This document shows, piece after piece, positions 14,023 to 21,610 of a stretch of DNA of 24,535 nucleotides. Position 1 is the stretch's first letter, and each line of letters begins with the position of its first letter. The notes beneath the pieces were generated by a model, which saw only the letters and a program-made list of their open reading frames with translations, had not been told where the DNA came from and did not search any database. The position numbers were made by a program, and so were the translations under genes. This DNA is from Acidobacteriaceae bacterium (lineage in GTDB: Bacteria > Acidobacteriota > Terriglobia > Terriglobales > SbA1), in assembly GCA_003156615.1 (NCBI GenBank), contig PMHI01000299.1:666-25200 (forward strand), in the 5' to 3' direction.

Positions 14023-14042
14023 TAGAGTATCATCGTAATCTA
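14023..14042. promoter_or_regulatory. possible TetR-type operator
   Basis: TAGAGTATCATCGTAATCTA is an imperfect palindrome, with 14 of 20 positions symmetric, in the AT-rich part of the region upstream of the TetR gene. TetR regulators often bind such sites in their own promoters. Its position about 85 bp before the start codon fits, but one weak palindrome is thin evidence. Confidence 0.25.
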
Positions 14043-14146
14043 CAGCTTCTAGATGCAAGGCGCTTCTTCTGGGTGCAACAAGTTGTACATTTCACAATAG
14101 GCCGAAATGCCCCTTCGATCGGCACATGTAGGAAAAACAGCCCGTT

Positions 14147-15400
14147 TCACCGGTCACCCGGTGATGTGACAGTCGCGCGGCTGAGAATCGGCACTTGGAA
14201 TGAATTGCCTAACATATCGTTGTAAGTAATCGTGTCCTCTCCGACTAGAACTAGGAGCTCACGACCGGTTTCATACCGTACGTTATCCGTGCCGACGGGC
14301 GCTGCGTACAACACCCCAAAAGCGGTGTCGCCGACTCTCAGCGAAACCTCGCAACTGGTGACACGAGTATCGGCATGGGCGGTTTGATGGCATTCGGTCG
14401 CAGTGATCGTGCCAACTTGGTATTTGGACACGCTCGCAGTCCCTTGTTCGGAGCCCACGATGGCCGTGTCCGGCAAGGTTGACCGCTTCAAGGTGACCGC
14501 TACGTTGTGTGCCAGGTTGTGGGTAGCTCGCGAGTTGTCGCCGGTGAACCCAACATCGCCTTCAACAACACGATCCAGAACGAGGTGGCCTTCCCGTGTA
14601 TAAAGCTGAATGCGGGCATTGAGTTGGGTCACCCCAATCACCGTAGTCCGTCCGCAAAGCCTGAGGAAAAGTCCCCCGATGTCTCCCAGCAAACCAGCGT
14701 CATCGAGGGCGGTCCCACGAGTCTCGCCACCTGGCGCGTATTCTTGCACGGTCGTTTTCAAAATCAGCAGCTCAGGAACTTCATTCGCGTTTCGGTCACC
14801 GCTAAGCAGCACTTGTTTGAAGCGCTTCGTTCGGGCTAGCTCTCTCATAAGATTCTTGTGGAGGGCGGATTCGAGAGATGGATCCGGGCTCACATCCCCG
14901 GTATCGACTTTATCGACTCGCAGGCTCCATTGCTGGGCATTCTTTTCCGCCGCTGCGGGGGATACCGCATGGGCAGATGGAACGAACACTAGAAGATGCA
15001 ACGCAGAAAGCAGCAGGATCAGCGCCGACAGGCCTCCTCGCCAACGCATGTTGTCGCGAATCAAGTCGGGCATGCTGAACGCCGTCCTAGCTACAGCAAG
15101 AGAATGCTCCCTGGGTGTTTTCCTTCTCAGTGCTTGGACGGAACCTCTCGAGGCCTGCGCAGGCGGGTTTCGACTCCGTTGAGATGTCACTGCTTCACCC
15201 CCGATCTCGCAATTCTGAACAGTTGATTTAGGCGAAGCCTGGTTCGCTCTGATGGCCTCCCTGAAATAACGCCGGACTTGTTCTTCGCGTTTTAGGGCCG
15301 GGTTGAGTTCCTGAACGATCTTCAGCAACTCATCGGGACCCTTTGCTCTCAGCGCGGCGTGGCACAACTCTCTCCAGTTCTTGCGCTCTTTTTCAGCCAT
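14147..15400 (-). CDS. membrane-anchored protein of unknown function, DUF4410-like exported part
   Basis: The 417-residue protein has two unlike parts. Residues 1-50 (KNWRELCHAALRAKGPDELLKIVQELN) form a charged helical segment seen, from memory, in short acidobacterial proteins. After a Ser/Arg-rich linker comes one hydrophobic helix (about 123-146, ending SAHAVSPA). An exported domain (150-417) has mixed alpha/beta character: a helix LESALHKNLMRELARTKRFKQVL, then strands, possibly a DUF4410-like fold. GGAGGAA precedes the ATG at 15400. Internal Mets at about 110 and 118 would give a conventional signal-anchored protein starting near 15073 or 15049, so the N-terminal segment may be a fusion or a separate start. 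The gene overlaps the upstream small membrane gene by 52 nt. Function unknown. Confidence 0.6.
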   Translation of the reverse strand: MAEKERKNWRELCHAALRAKGPDELLKIVQELNPALKREEQVRRYFREAIRANQASPKSTVQNCEIGGEAVTSQRSRNPPAQASRGSVQALRRKTPREHSLAVARTAFSMPDLIRDNMRWRGGLSALILLLSALHLLVFVPSAHAVSPAAAEKNAQQWSLRVDKVDTGDVSPDPSLESALHKNLMRELARTKRFKQVLLSGDRNANEVPELLILKTTVQEYAPGGETRGTALDDAGLLGDIGGLFLRLCGRTTVIGVTQLNARIQLYTREGHLVLDRVVEGDVGFTGDNSRATHNLAHNVAVTLKRSTLPDTAIVGSEQGTASVSKYQVGTITATECHQTAHADTRVTSCEVSLRVGDTAFGVLYAAPVGTDNVRYETGRELLVLVGEDTITYNDMLGNSFQVPILSRATVTSPGDR

Positions 15401-15630
15401 GGTGTGTTTCCTCCGGACATTTGGCTTCTTCGAATATCGTGGTTGAGGTCATCCCAGACCGTCACTTCTCGGACGAAAGCGAGGACCTTCCCCTTCGTGC
15501 CCACAGTGGCACTTGCCCGGCTGACCGCTCTCAGGGCCGCAACAATCGAGCCAACGATGCAAAAACTGATCAGTAAAGGCAGAGCGCTCAAACATAAACC
15601 GCCCAACAACTCAACCGTGCTTTCCAGCAT
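15349..15630 (-). CDS. small single-helix membrane protein, unknown function
   Basis: The product is 93 residues starting MLESTVELLGG. One long hydrophobic helix (about 8-38) is followed by a basic, soluble C-terminal half. I choose the ATG at 15630 because GGAAGGA lies 7 nt before it; in-frame starts farther upstream lack this. Its last 52 nt overlap the start of the next gene on the same strand in a different frame, so the two are probably co-transcribed. The overlapping tail looks compositionally unremarkable, which leaves room for a sequence or frame error near the end. No family recognised. Confidence 0.5.
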   Translation of the reverse strand: MLESTVELLGGLCLSALPLLISFCIVGSIVAALRAVSRASATVGTKGKVLAFVREVTVWDDLNHDIRRSQMSGGNTPWLKKSARTGESCATPR

Positions 15631-15763
15631 GTGCAAGTCCTTCCGTCTGTGATTGAGTTTGCCCGACGTCCCAGCTTCGCGAACATAGTTCGCCGGCTCC
15701 TCAAACAACAGTGCAGCAGTTGCAGATCAACTACCCAAACTCTCTACAACGATCAAAGCGCCT

Positions 15764-15791
15764 CTGGCAGGCAGGAAAGCCTGCCTGCCAG
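15764..15791 (-). terminator. strong 12-bp hairpin after the outer-membrane barrel gene
   Basis: CTGGCAGGCAGG (15764-15775) is the exact reverse complement of CCTGCCTGCCAG (15780-15791), with a four-base AAAG loop. It begins 12 nt downstream of the barrel gene's stop on the minus strand. Only a weak T-stretch (GCTTTGATC) follows, so it may be a factor-assisted terminator or a 3'-protecting stem. Confidence 0.55.
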
Positions 15792-15802
15792 GAGCGTTAC
15801 GA

Positions 15803-16411
15803 TCAGAATCGAAAAGCAATTCCAGCGGACGGTTGCGCCGTGTGCGCCCAGCTGTCAGTGTTGAGTGCCCTGACGCCAAAATCGGCGTCTTTGTAAACGT
15901 ACCCCCTGTACTCAGCGAGCAAAGACCAGTGTCTGGTCAACACGTAGCTGACGCCGCCGCCGTAGAGAAAAGCACCTTTCCACTGGGTATCAGCACCGGA
16001 CACAAAGCCGCCCGCGTTGCCGGTTGGATGAAATATCAAGCTGCCGCCTCCGCCAAGAACGTAGGGATTGAGCCTGCTAATCCGGAAAGGAAGGCTAATA
16101 ACCGCAGCGGCAGTGGCTGTGTGCACGTCGGATTGAACTCGCGACAGGCCGCCGGCAGAGAAATACCTCTGCGTATCGCGGTCGTAGCTGTAGTTCGCTT
16201 CGCCGGAGAGCCAGCGATTGAAGTGATAACGGTACCCAACGAGAAAACCACCGGTATTTGTGGTTGTCCGCGAGACCCCTTGGCCGCTACTGTCCTGCGT
16301 AAAAAAGCCTGTGCCTTGCACACTGACCTCCGACCGACTCTCTTGAGCCGTGGCGCCAAAAGCTATCAGCATGACAAAGCTCGCAAGCATAATTGCACTT
16401 CGTCGTATCAT
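15803..16411 (-). CDS. outer-membrane beta-barrel protein (OmpA/porin-like)
   Basis: The 202-residue protein has a signal peptide (1-22, ending FGATA), then a set of alternating amphipathic strands consistent with an eight-stranded barrel. Examples are GGFLVGYRYHFNRWLSGEANYSYDR, NPYVLGGGGSLIF, WKGAFLYGGGVSYVLTRHWSLLAEYRGYVYK and a terminal strand ending in Phe (AGIAFRF). The final F is the usual outer-membrane assembly signal. I choose the ATG at 16411 because GGAGGAG lies 6 nt before it and the signal peptide starts there; a longer frame to 16615 would add 68 unlikely residues. A sigma-54 element at 16498 and a dyad cluster at 16597 lie upstream. Role: small outer-membrane protein, perhaps structural; no specific function assigned. 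Confidence 0.8.
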   Translation of the reverse strand: MIRRSAIMLASFVMLIAFGATAQESRSEVSVQGTGFFTQDSSGQGVSRTTTNTGGFLVGYRYHFNRWLSGEANYSYDRDTQRYFSAGGLSRVQSDVHTATAAAVISLPFRISRLNPYVLGGGGSLIFHPTGNAGGFVSGADTQWKGAFLYGGGVSYVLTRHWSLLAEYRGYVYKDADFGVRALNTDSWAHTAQPSAGIAFRF

Positions 16412-16497
16412 GGGACTCCTCCATATTTGAATCAGTGCCGACAGTTCCGCGACCCTGATGGTTACGGTATGTAAATCGTGTCGGGCATTAGATGCCG

Positions 16498-16512
16498 GCA
16501 TCTGGGGTGCCA
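16498..16512 (-). promoter_or_regulatory. sigma-54 -24/-12 promoter for the outer-membrane barrel gene
   Basis: On the minus strand TGGCACCCCAGATGC gives a perfect TGGCAC -24 block and an ATGC -12 block with GG-N10-GC spacing. Transcription would begin near 16486, giving a leader of about 75 nt. Confidence 0.7.
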
Positions 16513-16596
16513 AAGTTGAGCCCGTGGCGGAGTTGTTCGGAAATGCTTGAGTGAGGGCAGGTTGCGCACCTGAATCCGAGAGTTGACGTTGCGGTC

Positions 16597-16653
16597 TGTC
16601 AAGTGCCTGACACAAATTTCGACAAGTGGCAAAGGCAACGACATTTTGTCGAA
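16597..16653. promoter_or_regulatory. candidate activator-binding cluster between the barrel gene and FhlA-like gene 2
   Basis: Three elements are visible: TGTCA-N6-TGACA (16597-16612), TTCGACAA (16618-16625) and CGACA-TTT-TGTCG (16639-16651). The last is extended by TTGTCGAA, which mirrors TTCGACAA. The cluster is 85-140 bp upstream of the barrel gene's -24 element and about 120-170 bp before FhlA-like gene 2, so it could serve both. Confidence 0.55.
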
Positions 16654-16769
16654 GCTTTCTGCCGTTTGACTACATCTGATCAAACATATCTAGGAATCCG
16701 GAGCGCCCGCCTGGAGGGCGTTAGCCGTGGCTGGGGTATTCCTAATCGATGTGACAAACGAACCAGTCT

Positions 16770-18821
16770 ATGAGCACTTTGGAAGCTCCAATCTCAGAGA
16801 CCTACACCCAACGCTATGAGGCGCTGTTGCGCGCGACCAATGCGATTGGGACCTGCAGCGATTGCGACGCCGCTAGTGATGTGCTCTTGAAGACACTGCT
16901 CGAGGTTGTTCCCTTTGACCACCTGCAGCTGGTCGCGTTTGAGAGCGATACCAAGACGGTCGGCTGGCATCTGCTCTACTCAAATGGCAGAAGGCACGAT
17001 GTGCGCCTGGCGGATGTTGTTCTGGAAGATACGCCCATTGCGTGGGTACATGAATCTCGGCAGGCTCTTGTAACGGCAGACTGGAAGGCGGAGGCGCGGT
17101 TTGCGAAGCATGGGGAATTCCTCAATGAACTGGGTATCGCCTCTACTTGTGTCCTTCCGCTCGCGAGGGGCGAGCGCCGGCTCGGTGTGCTGAGCATTGG
17201 CAGCACCCACCCCGGTGCCTACCTCGAGGAGGAAGTCCGCTTTCTCTCTCTGGTCGCTGACCAGATTGCGCTAGCCATCGATGCTGCCGTGAACTTCCAC
17301 TTGTCACGGCAGGCGCAGGATCGGTTGAAGCTGATCCTTGATCTAACCAACCAGGTCGTCTCCAACCTGAACTTTCAGGAACTGCTGCGAGCGATCTCGG
17401 CGAGTGTCCGTCAGGTCATGCACTGCGACGCTGCAGCGATCATGCTTCCCGAACCAGACGGCGCGCACTTGCGGGTGCACGCTCTCGACTTTCCCGAGCG
17501 CCGGGGATTCTACACAGAACAGGTATTGATTTCCATCGCGGATTCGATTCCCGGTCAAACCTACCAAAGCGGCAAGCCCTGGGTCTTGAACCGCCTGGAT
17601 CCGACCGAAGTTCCCCCGGAGATGTATGCCAAGGCCTCAGGCGAGGGTATAAATTCATTCTGCGACGTGCCGCTCATTGGCAGGAATCGCTCGCTTGGCG
17701 TGCTTGCCCTGGCGAGCCGGGAAGAGAACGCTTTTGATCGGGAGGCGACGGCCTTTCTGTCCCAAGTTGCACAGCAGGTCGCGATCGGTGTGGAGAACGC
17801 GCTGGCGTATGGTGAGATCGCTGATCTCAAGGACAAGCTTGCACAGGAAAAATTGTATCTGGAAGATGAAATTCGCGGCGAGATGGACTTCGAAGGAATT
17901 GTGGGGCAGAGTTCGGCTCTCCGCCATGTTTTGAACCTCGTGGAAACCGTGGCTCCCAGCGACTCGACGGTTTTGCTTCTCGGGGAGACCGGCACGGGAA
18001 AGGAATTGATCGCGCGGGCGATCCATGAACGCAGCCGCCGCAAGGAGCGGACCTTCGTAAAGCTCAACTGTGCTGCGATTCCGACGGGACTGCTCGAGAG
18101 TGAACTTTTTGGACATGAAAGGGGCGCCTTCACTGGCGCGATTGCTCAGAAGGTTGGCCGCCTCGAACTGGCCGACCAGGGCTCGCTGTTCCTGGATGAG
18201 GTCGGGGACATTCCTCTCGAGATCCAGCCCAAATTGCTGCGCGCTCTGCAGGAGCGTGAGTTTGAAAGGCTGGGCAGCAACCGAACCAAGAAAGTCGACG
18301 TTCGACTGGTAGCAGCCACCAATCGCGACCTGGAAAAAATGATGGAGGATCGCGAGTTCCGCAGCGATTTGTACTATCGTCTGAATGTCTTTCCGATCCG
18401 CATCCCACCTCTGCGTGAGCGCCCGGAGGATATTCCATTGCTGGTCCGCTACTTTACGCAGAAGTACGGCCGCCTCATGAACAAGGAGATCGAATCGATT
18501 CCCGCCGCATCCATGAGGAAGCTCTCGAGTTGGCATTGGCCGGGGAATATTCGCGAGCTGGAGAACTTCATCGAGCGTTCTGTGATCCTTACCCACGGCG
18601 CGGCGCTGCAATCGCCGATCGCGGAACTGACCAACGGCAGGACCACTCCATTGGCCGGGACTCGCGAAGCGAATGAACGGGATGAAATAGTCCGCATTTT
18701 GAAAACCACCAAGGGACGAGTAGCAGGCACCGACGGCGCTGCGGCCCGTATGGGCCTCAAGCGCACGACCCTCATCGCTCGCATGAAGAAGCTTGGCGTC
18801 GACCCGCGAAGAGTGTCCTGA
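16770..18821 (+). CDS. FhlA-like sigma-54-dependent transcriptional activator, two GAF domains (copy 2)
   Basis: This 683-residue enhancer-binding protein has the full FhlA architecture: GAF1 (about 20-175), GAF2 (about 185-350), AAA+ domain and Fis-type HTH (about 650-683). Walker A is GETGTGK (405-411), the sigma-54-contacting GAFTGA loop is at 452-457, and Walker B ends LFLDE; all are intact. GAF domains in this family sense small molecules (FhlA senses formate), but the ligand here cannot be read from sequence. It is nearly identical to copy 1 across the linker and AAA+ region. No good ribosome-binding site precedes the ATG. It is followed by the STAS and sigma-like genes, the compact form of the duplicated module. 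It is the likelier of the two to keep full signal input and a good candidate for activating the sigma-54 elements in this window. Confidence 0.92.
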   Translation: MSTLEAPISETYTQRYEALLRATNAIGTCSDCDAASDVLLKTLLEVVPFDHLQLVAFESDTKTVGWHLLYSNGRRHDVRLADVVLEDTPIAWVHESRQALVTADWKAEARFAKHGEFLNELGIASTCVLPLARGERRLGVLSIGSTHPGAYLEEEVRFLSLVADQIALAIDAAVNFHLSRQAQDRLKLILDLTNQVVSNLNFQELLRAISASVRQVMHCDAAAIMLPEPDGAHLRVHALDFPERRGFYTEQVLISIADSIPGQTYQSGKPWVLNRLDPTEVPPEMYAKASGEGINSFCDVPLIGRNRSLGVLALASREENAFDREATAFLSQVAQQVAIGVENALAYGEIADLKDKLAQEKLYLEDEIRGEMDFEGIVGQSSALRHVLNLVETVAPSDSTVLLLGETGTGKELIARAIHERSRRKERTFVKLNCAAIPTGLLESELFGHERGAFTGAIAQKVGRLELADQGSLFLDEVGDIPLEIQPKLLRALQEREFERLGSNRTKKVDVRLVAATNRDLEKMMEDREFRSDLYYRLNVFPIRIPPLRERPEDIPLLVRYFTQKYGRLMNKEIESIPAASMRKLSSWHWPGNIRELENFIERSVILTHGAALQSPIAELTNGRTTPLAGTREANERDEIVRILKTTKGRVAGTDGAAARMGLKRTTLIARMKKLGVDPRRVS

Positions 18822-18824
18822 GGT

Positions 18825-18842
18825 TTCGACGGTGGCGTCGAA
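18825..18842 (+). terminator. small hairpin after FhlA-like gene 2, no T-tract
   Basis: TTCGACG (18825-18831) and CGTCGAA (18836-18842) pair around GTGG, four bases after the stop codon. There is no T-tract. The arms also contain the YGACR/YGTCG half-site theme, so it could be a binding site rather than a terminator. Confidence 0.3.
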
Positions 18843-18981
18843 GGATCTGGAAAGCAGGTTTCCGCCCCAGCCATGACCTCGCACAGGCCCCACCCTGGCG
18901 TTTCTTCAGCTCCTCTGGGTTGAGTTCGCACCGTTGCTGCCGCTGTCACAACTCTACGTTGTTTGTCGCGCGTCTTGAAAA

Positions 18982-19012
18982 GTGTCAATTCTGATTTGAC
19001 ATTCCTTGACAC
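18982..19012. promoter_or_regulatory. candidate activator-binding dyads upstream of STAS gene 2
   Basis: GTGTCAA (18982-18988), TTGACA (18996-19001) and TTGACAC (19006-19012) form overlapping inverted repeats; the outer pair GTGTCAA/TTGACAC is exact. The cluster is about 60-85 bp before the -24 element at 19070, mirroring STAS gene 1, although the half-sites are of the TGTCA rather than the TGTCG type. Confidence 0.55.
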
Positions 19013-19069
19013 AATGCTCGGCGATTTTGCTTCCACCAATAGTTTCAACATCTTGCAGGCGTGCGCCTT

Positions 19070-19084
19070 TGGCATGCGCGTTGC
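19070..19084 (+). promoter_or_regulatory. sigma-54 -24/-12 promoter for STAS gene 2
   Basis: TGGCATGCGCGTTGC matches the TGGCA and TTGC blocks with GG-N10-GC spacing. Transcription would begin near 19096, about 17 nt before the ATG at 19113, the same geometry as STAS gene 1. Confidence 0.75.
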
Positions 19085-19112
19085 GCTTACCGGATTGATC
19101 CTGAGATCAAAC

Positions 19113-19424
19113 ATGTTCAAGATCTCCATCGTCGATACCCGAACTCAACGCAAGCTGGTGGTGGAAGGAAAGCTGAGCGAACCGTGGGTTGATGAGCTTC
19201 GCACCAGCTGGAGAAATGCGAGCCGTGACGCAGACGGCCGCAAAGTGGTCATAGATCTAAGCAGCCTGACCGTCATCAGCCGCGAGGGGGAAGGGGCCAT
19301 TTTCGATCTGATGAAGCAAGGCGCAAAGTTTTCCTGCGCTGGCATTCTCACTCGACACGTGCTGAAGGAACTGGCCCGAAGATGCCAATGCACACCGTCG
19401 CAGGTACTGGAAAGGAAAGAGTGA
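19113..19424 (+). CDS. STAS-like anti-anti-sigma domain protein (copy 2)
   Basis: This encodes 103 residues starting MFKISIVDT, colinear with copy 1 from the first residue. The key loop reads S-R-E-G with E58 at the position that is the phosphorylated Ser in SpoIIAA-type proteins, so both paralogs share a Glu there. The C-terminus (RRCQCTPSQVLERKE) has a Cys-x-Cys and is longer than in copy 1. I choose the ATG at 19113 rather than one at 18963, because the shorter form matches copy 1 and lies just after the sigma-54 element. The sigma-like gene follows after 84 nt, without the overlap seen in copy 1. Confidence 0.7.
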   Translation: MFKISIVDTRTQRKLVVEGKLSEPWVDELRTSWRNASRDADGRKVVIDLSSLTVISREGEGAIFDLMKQGAKFSCAGILTRHVLKELARRCQCTPSQVLERKE

Positions 19425-19508
19425 GACGTAGAAAACGTCAGAAAAACTGTTTTCGTTGTCGATTTTCACCAACCTCAAACGACTAATACACGAAAGACGG
19501 AGGTGAAC

Positions 19509-20117
19509 ATGTCGGAGGCAAAGCAAATTACGAGACCCACGCCGTACGCAGACAGCGACGATTTCCACCAGGTCTTTGACCAGGACATGAACAGCCTCTA
19601 CCTGCTGTCGTTCCTGCTAACTGCGGATCCTGAGAAAGCTGAGCAGTGTTTTGTCTCCGGCCTGGAGGACGCGGTAGAGGGCAACCCGGTTTTCAGGGAA
19701 TGGGCGCGTTCCTGGGCTCGGCGGGTGATCATCATAAACGCCGTGAGGGCAATCAATCCGCGGCCTAGGGAAGAGAATGGCCGTGCGAGCTCTGCCTCGA
19801 TCAGCAGCCAGGGCAAAGCCCCGTCGGTGGAGCAGGTCGAGATTGCCACAGTTCTGGCACTCGAGCCGTTTGAGCGCTTTGTCTACGTAATGACGGTTCT
19901 TGAACGCTACTCCGAGCAAGAATGTTCTGTTCTACTGGGCTGCCGACGGCAGGACGTTGTCGCCGCGCGCACTCGCGCATTCGAGCAAATTGGTGGTGCG
20001 ATGGCGTCGCACTCCAGGCAACCACCGCCTGCCAGCTCAGAAAAGCCGGTATCGGACGACCGCCGCAGTTCCCTGCTTGAGCTGCTAGTTGGTCAATGTT
20101 TAGCGACTTTGGCGTAA
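19509..20117 (+). CDS. sigma-70-like (ECF-related) degenerate regulator (copy 2)
   Basis: The 202-residue protein is a paralog of 8236-8748. The region-2-like part (LSFLLTADPEKAEQCFVSGLEDAV) and region-4-like part (LERYSEQECSVLLGC, then RRQDVVAARTRAFEQI) are well conserved between copies. The linker and C-terminal tail differ, and copy 2 has about 30 extra residues ending LLELLVGQCLATLA. GGAGG lies 5-6 nt before the ATG. It may be an alternative sigma factor or a sigma mimic acting with the STAS protein. Since the STAS gene has a sigma-54 promoter, expression of this protein would depend on the upstream activator, giving a possible sigma-54 to sigma-70-family relay. Confidence 0.65.
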   Translation: MSEAKQITRPTPYADSDDFHQVFDQDMNSLYLLSFLLTADPEKAEQCFVSGLEDAVEGNPVFREWARSWARRVIIINAVRAINPRPREENGRASSASISSQGKAPSVEQVEIATVLALEPFERFVYVMTVLERYSEQECSVLLGCRRQDVVAARTRAFEQIGGAMASHSRQPPPASSEKPVSDDRRSSLLELLVGQCLATLA

Positions 20118-20131
20118 ACCAAGAACCCTCT

Positions 20132-20342
20132 ATGGTCATGAACATCAAAGTGAGGACTTCTTCAAATCTTCGATACCGGCGGCCTGGACTTGCGGCGGCG
20201 CTGCTGTGGGCGGGGTTGCAGCCGAAGTAATGTGCAAGCGGCGGCGCCTGCCATGCCCGCGCCGCTGGTGACGGTGGTCAAGGCCACGGCGCAGAACGTC
20301 CCAAAGTATTTGGACGAGACCGGCAGAAGCAACGTTCCCTAA
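20132..20342 (+). pseudogene. truncated, frameshifted RND efflux periplasmic adaptor (HlyD/AcrA-like)
   Basis: From the ATG at 20132, the first frame gives a basic start and hydrophobic stretch (RRPGLAAALLWAG) typical of a lipoprotein signal, then a stop at TAA near 20230. A second frame continues with C-S-R-S and then PLVTVVKATAQNVPKYLDETG, the standard N-terminal segment of membrane-fusion adaptors in tripartite efflux pumps. Joining the two frames restores a lipobox-like G-C-S and a normal adaptor start, so a one-base-class frameshift is present. The similarity stops after about 65 residues at a TAA (20340-20342), just before the end of the convergent GNAT gene; the remaining 300 or so residues are missing. 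It looks like the left scar of a lost efflux operon. Confidence 0.75.
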
Positions 20343-20360
20343 TCTCGTGACGCCTGCACA

Positions 20361-21188
20361 TCACTCAAAGCGATAGCGGAGAGCTTCTGCGACAGCTCGA
20401 TATCCAATTCGCCGATAGATCGAATTTGATGTGGGATTCGCCAAGTCGGTGTAGAGGATGCAGCGATGTCCGGCGTCACGCATCCGTCTCGAAAGAGCGT
20501 GAACGCACGCCGCCGCGTAACCATGTTTCCGTCTTTCAGGGGGTGTATAGACGCCTGACAGGCGGACTACTCCATCTACAGGCTCGCGGGCAAGAGCCAT
20601 AGAGACCATCTCTCCGTTTCGATCCCACAACCACAGTTGTCCGGCCGCCAACTCTCGATCCAAACGCAGTTCGGTATCGTGAGCAGAGTCCCCCGTTTCA
20701 TGCTGGAAAGCACGGGTCCAGAGAATCATCAAGCTGCGATCTTTTGCGCCTGCCTGCCGTAGCGTGCCTTCGACATCAGGAACTTCTCTGATCTCCAGAA
20801 GTTCATACAGGCGGTTCCCCTGGAAAGGCGTGGCTGCCGAGTTGGAACGCTCGCTCCATTGGCCCGAGAAAGTCGCCGCTGTCGCCGCCTCGCCGTTGAC
20901 TCCTGGCAGAGGGATGCCCGCATCCGCAATCGCGTCGGCCATTGCCGTCACTACCGGCGGTTCCATCGGTGTCAGCGTCGCTGGGAATGTCAGGGGCGAC
21001 TGCAGTAAAACACCAACCACGTCTTCTCGTTGAATTGCAATCCAATAGCGTCCCGCATCGCCTTGTGCAACGCGCGCATGCAGGATGGAGAGAACCAGAT
21101 TGTGGAGAACCGGCTGCGAGGAAAGGAAAATCCCAGCCCTGCTCAAAACGAACGCAGGATCTTCACTGAACACCACTTTGAGTTCCAT
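20361..21188 (-). CDS. GNAT-family N-acetyltransferase (FR47-like)
   Basis: The 275-residue protein has a GNAT fold in its C-terminal half. The acetyl-CoA-binding motif A reads SGVYTPPERRKHGYAAACVHAL (R-x-x-x-G-x-A type), followed by a strand LYTDLANPTSNSIYRRIGY, the motif-B region typical of this family. The N-terminal half (about 1-130) looks like a diverged second GNAT-like domain or a substrate cap. It would transfer an acetyl group from acetyl-CoA to an amine, with unknown substrate. No strong ribosome-binding site precedes the ATG, so the start is moderately sure. It stands alone on the minus strand, with its 3' end next to the broken adaptor gene. Confidence 0.85.
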   Translation of the reverse strand: MELKVVFSEDPAFVLSRAGIFLSSQPVLHNLVLSILHARVAQGDAGRYWIAIQREDVVGVLLQSPLTFPATLTPMEPPVVTAMADAIADAGIPLPGVNGEAATAATFSGQWSERSNSAATPFQGNRLYELLEIREVPDVEGTLRQAGAKDRSLMILWTRAFQHETGDSAHDTELRLDRELAAGQLWLWDRNGEMVSMALAREPVDGVVRLSGVYTPPERRKHGYAAACVHALSRRMRDAGHRCILYTDLANPTSNSIYRRIGYRAVAEALRYRFE

Positions 21189-21610
21189 TTGGGAGATTTT
21201 ACTTGGTTTAGGGCGCCGGTCTGATGGGTTCGTAGGCGGGTGCGCAATTCGGAGCGGGCCACGGGCAACCCGGAACTCATCGAGACGGCAACCCAGCGCA
21301 CGGAAGAAACGGAAAGGGGTGCCCTACGGTATCGCGGGAAACTAGCCTGGTGTCCAACCAATAATGATACGTCCGCGGAAGAGCACGCTATGTTGGGGTA
21401 TGCCTGCCCTGACACGCAGGCATTGTCGTGCATCGTGGGGCTCGCCAGATGAATCGTCTTCGGCGTCGGAGGAAGGGCTACAACGCGGTGTCAACGAAAG
21501 CCTTTTGGGAGCAGCGACACGGATATTTGCCGGGAAGAAGGATCTTGCGGCACGATCCGGATCGTGGAATGCTCGTTGCCGGTCACAGAAGCGTCAAAAT
21601 CATTTAAAAC
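21189..21610. other. intergenic stretch between GNAT and transporter genes
   Basis: Both flanking genes are on the minus strand, so this is the leader of the GNAT gene and the tail of the transporter. I see no sigma-54 element here. A 7-bp hairpin, TGCCTGC/GCAGGCA (21401-21422), has no T-tract. Plus-strand frames here overlap the end of the transporter gene and show no family resemblance. Confidence 0.4.

Larger units (their letters stand above)
16770..20117 (+). repeat. copy 2 of duplicated FhlA-like/STAS/sigma-like module (compact)
   Basis: This contains the three module genes in direct succession with intact GAF1. The order and orientation equal those of copy 1 (3317-8748). In both copies a dyad cluster and a sigma-54 element lie immediately upstream of the STAS gene. 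Confidence 0.8.

Noticed and set aside
16728..16742. Sigma-54-like element for FhlA-like gene 2 (TGGCTGGGGTATTCC)
   Set aside because: The -24 block fits, but the essential GC of the -12 block is CC, so autoregulation by sigma-54 is not supported.
17655..18893. Long minus-strand open frame (412 codons) antisense to FhlA-like gene 2
   Set aside because: The plus strand encodes a highly conserved activator with all motifs intact. The antisense product resembles nothing, and a similar shadow appears opposite copy 1, as expected from the GC-rich codon pattern.
21401..21422. Hairpin as terminator of the TLC transporter
   Set aside because: It is about 190 nt beyond the stop codon, with only 7 bp and no T-tract on the proper side.
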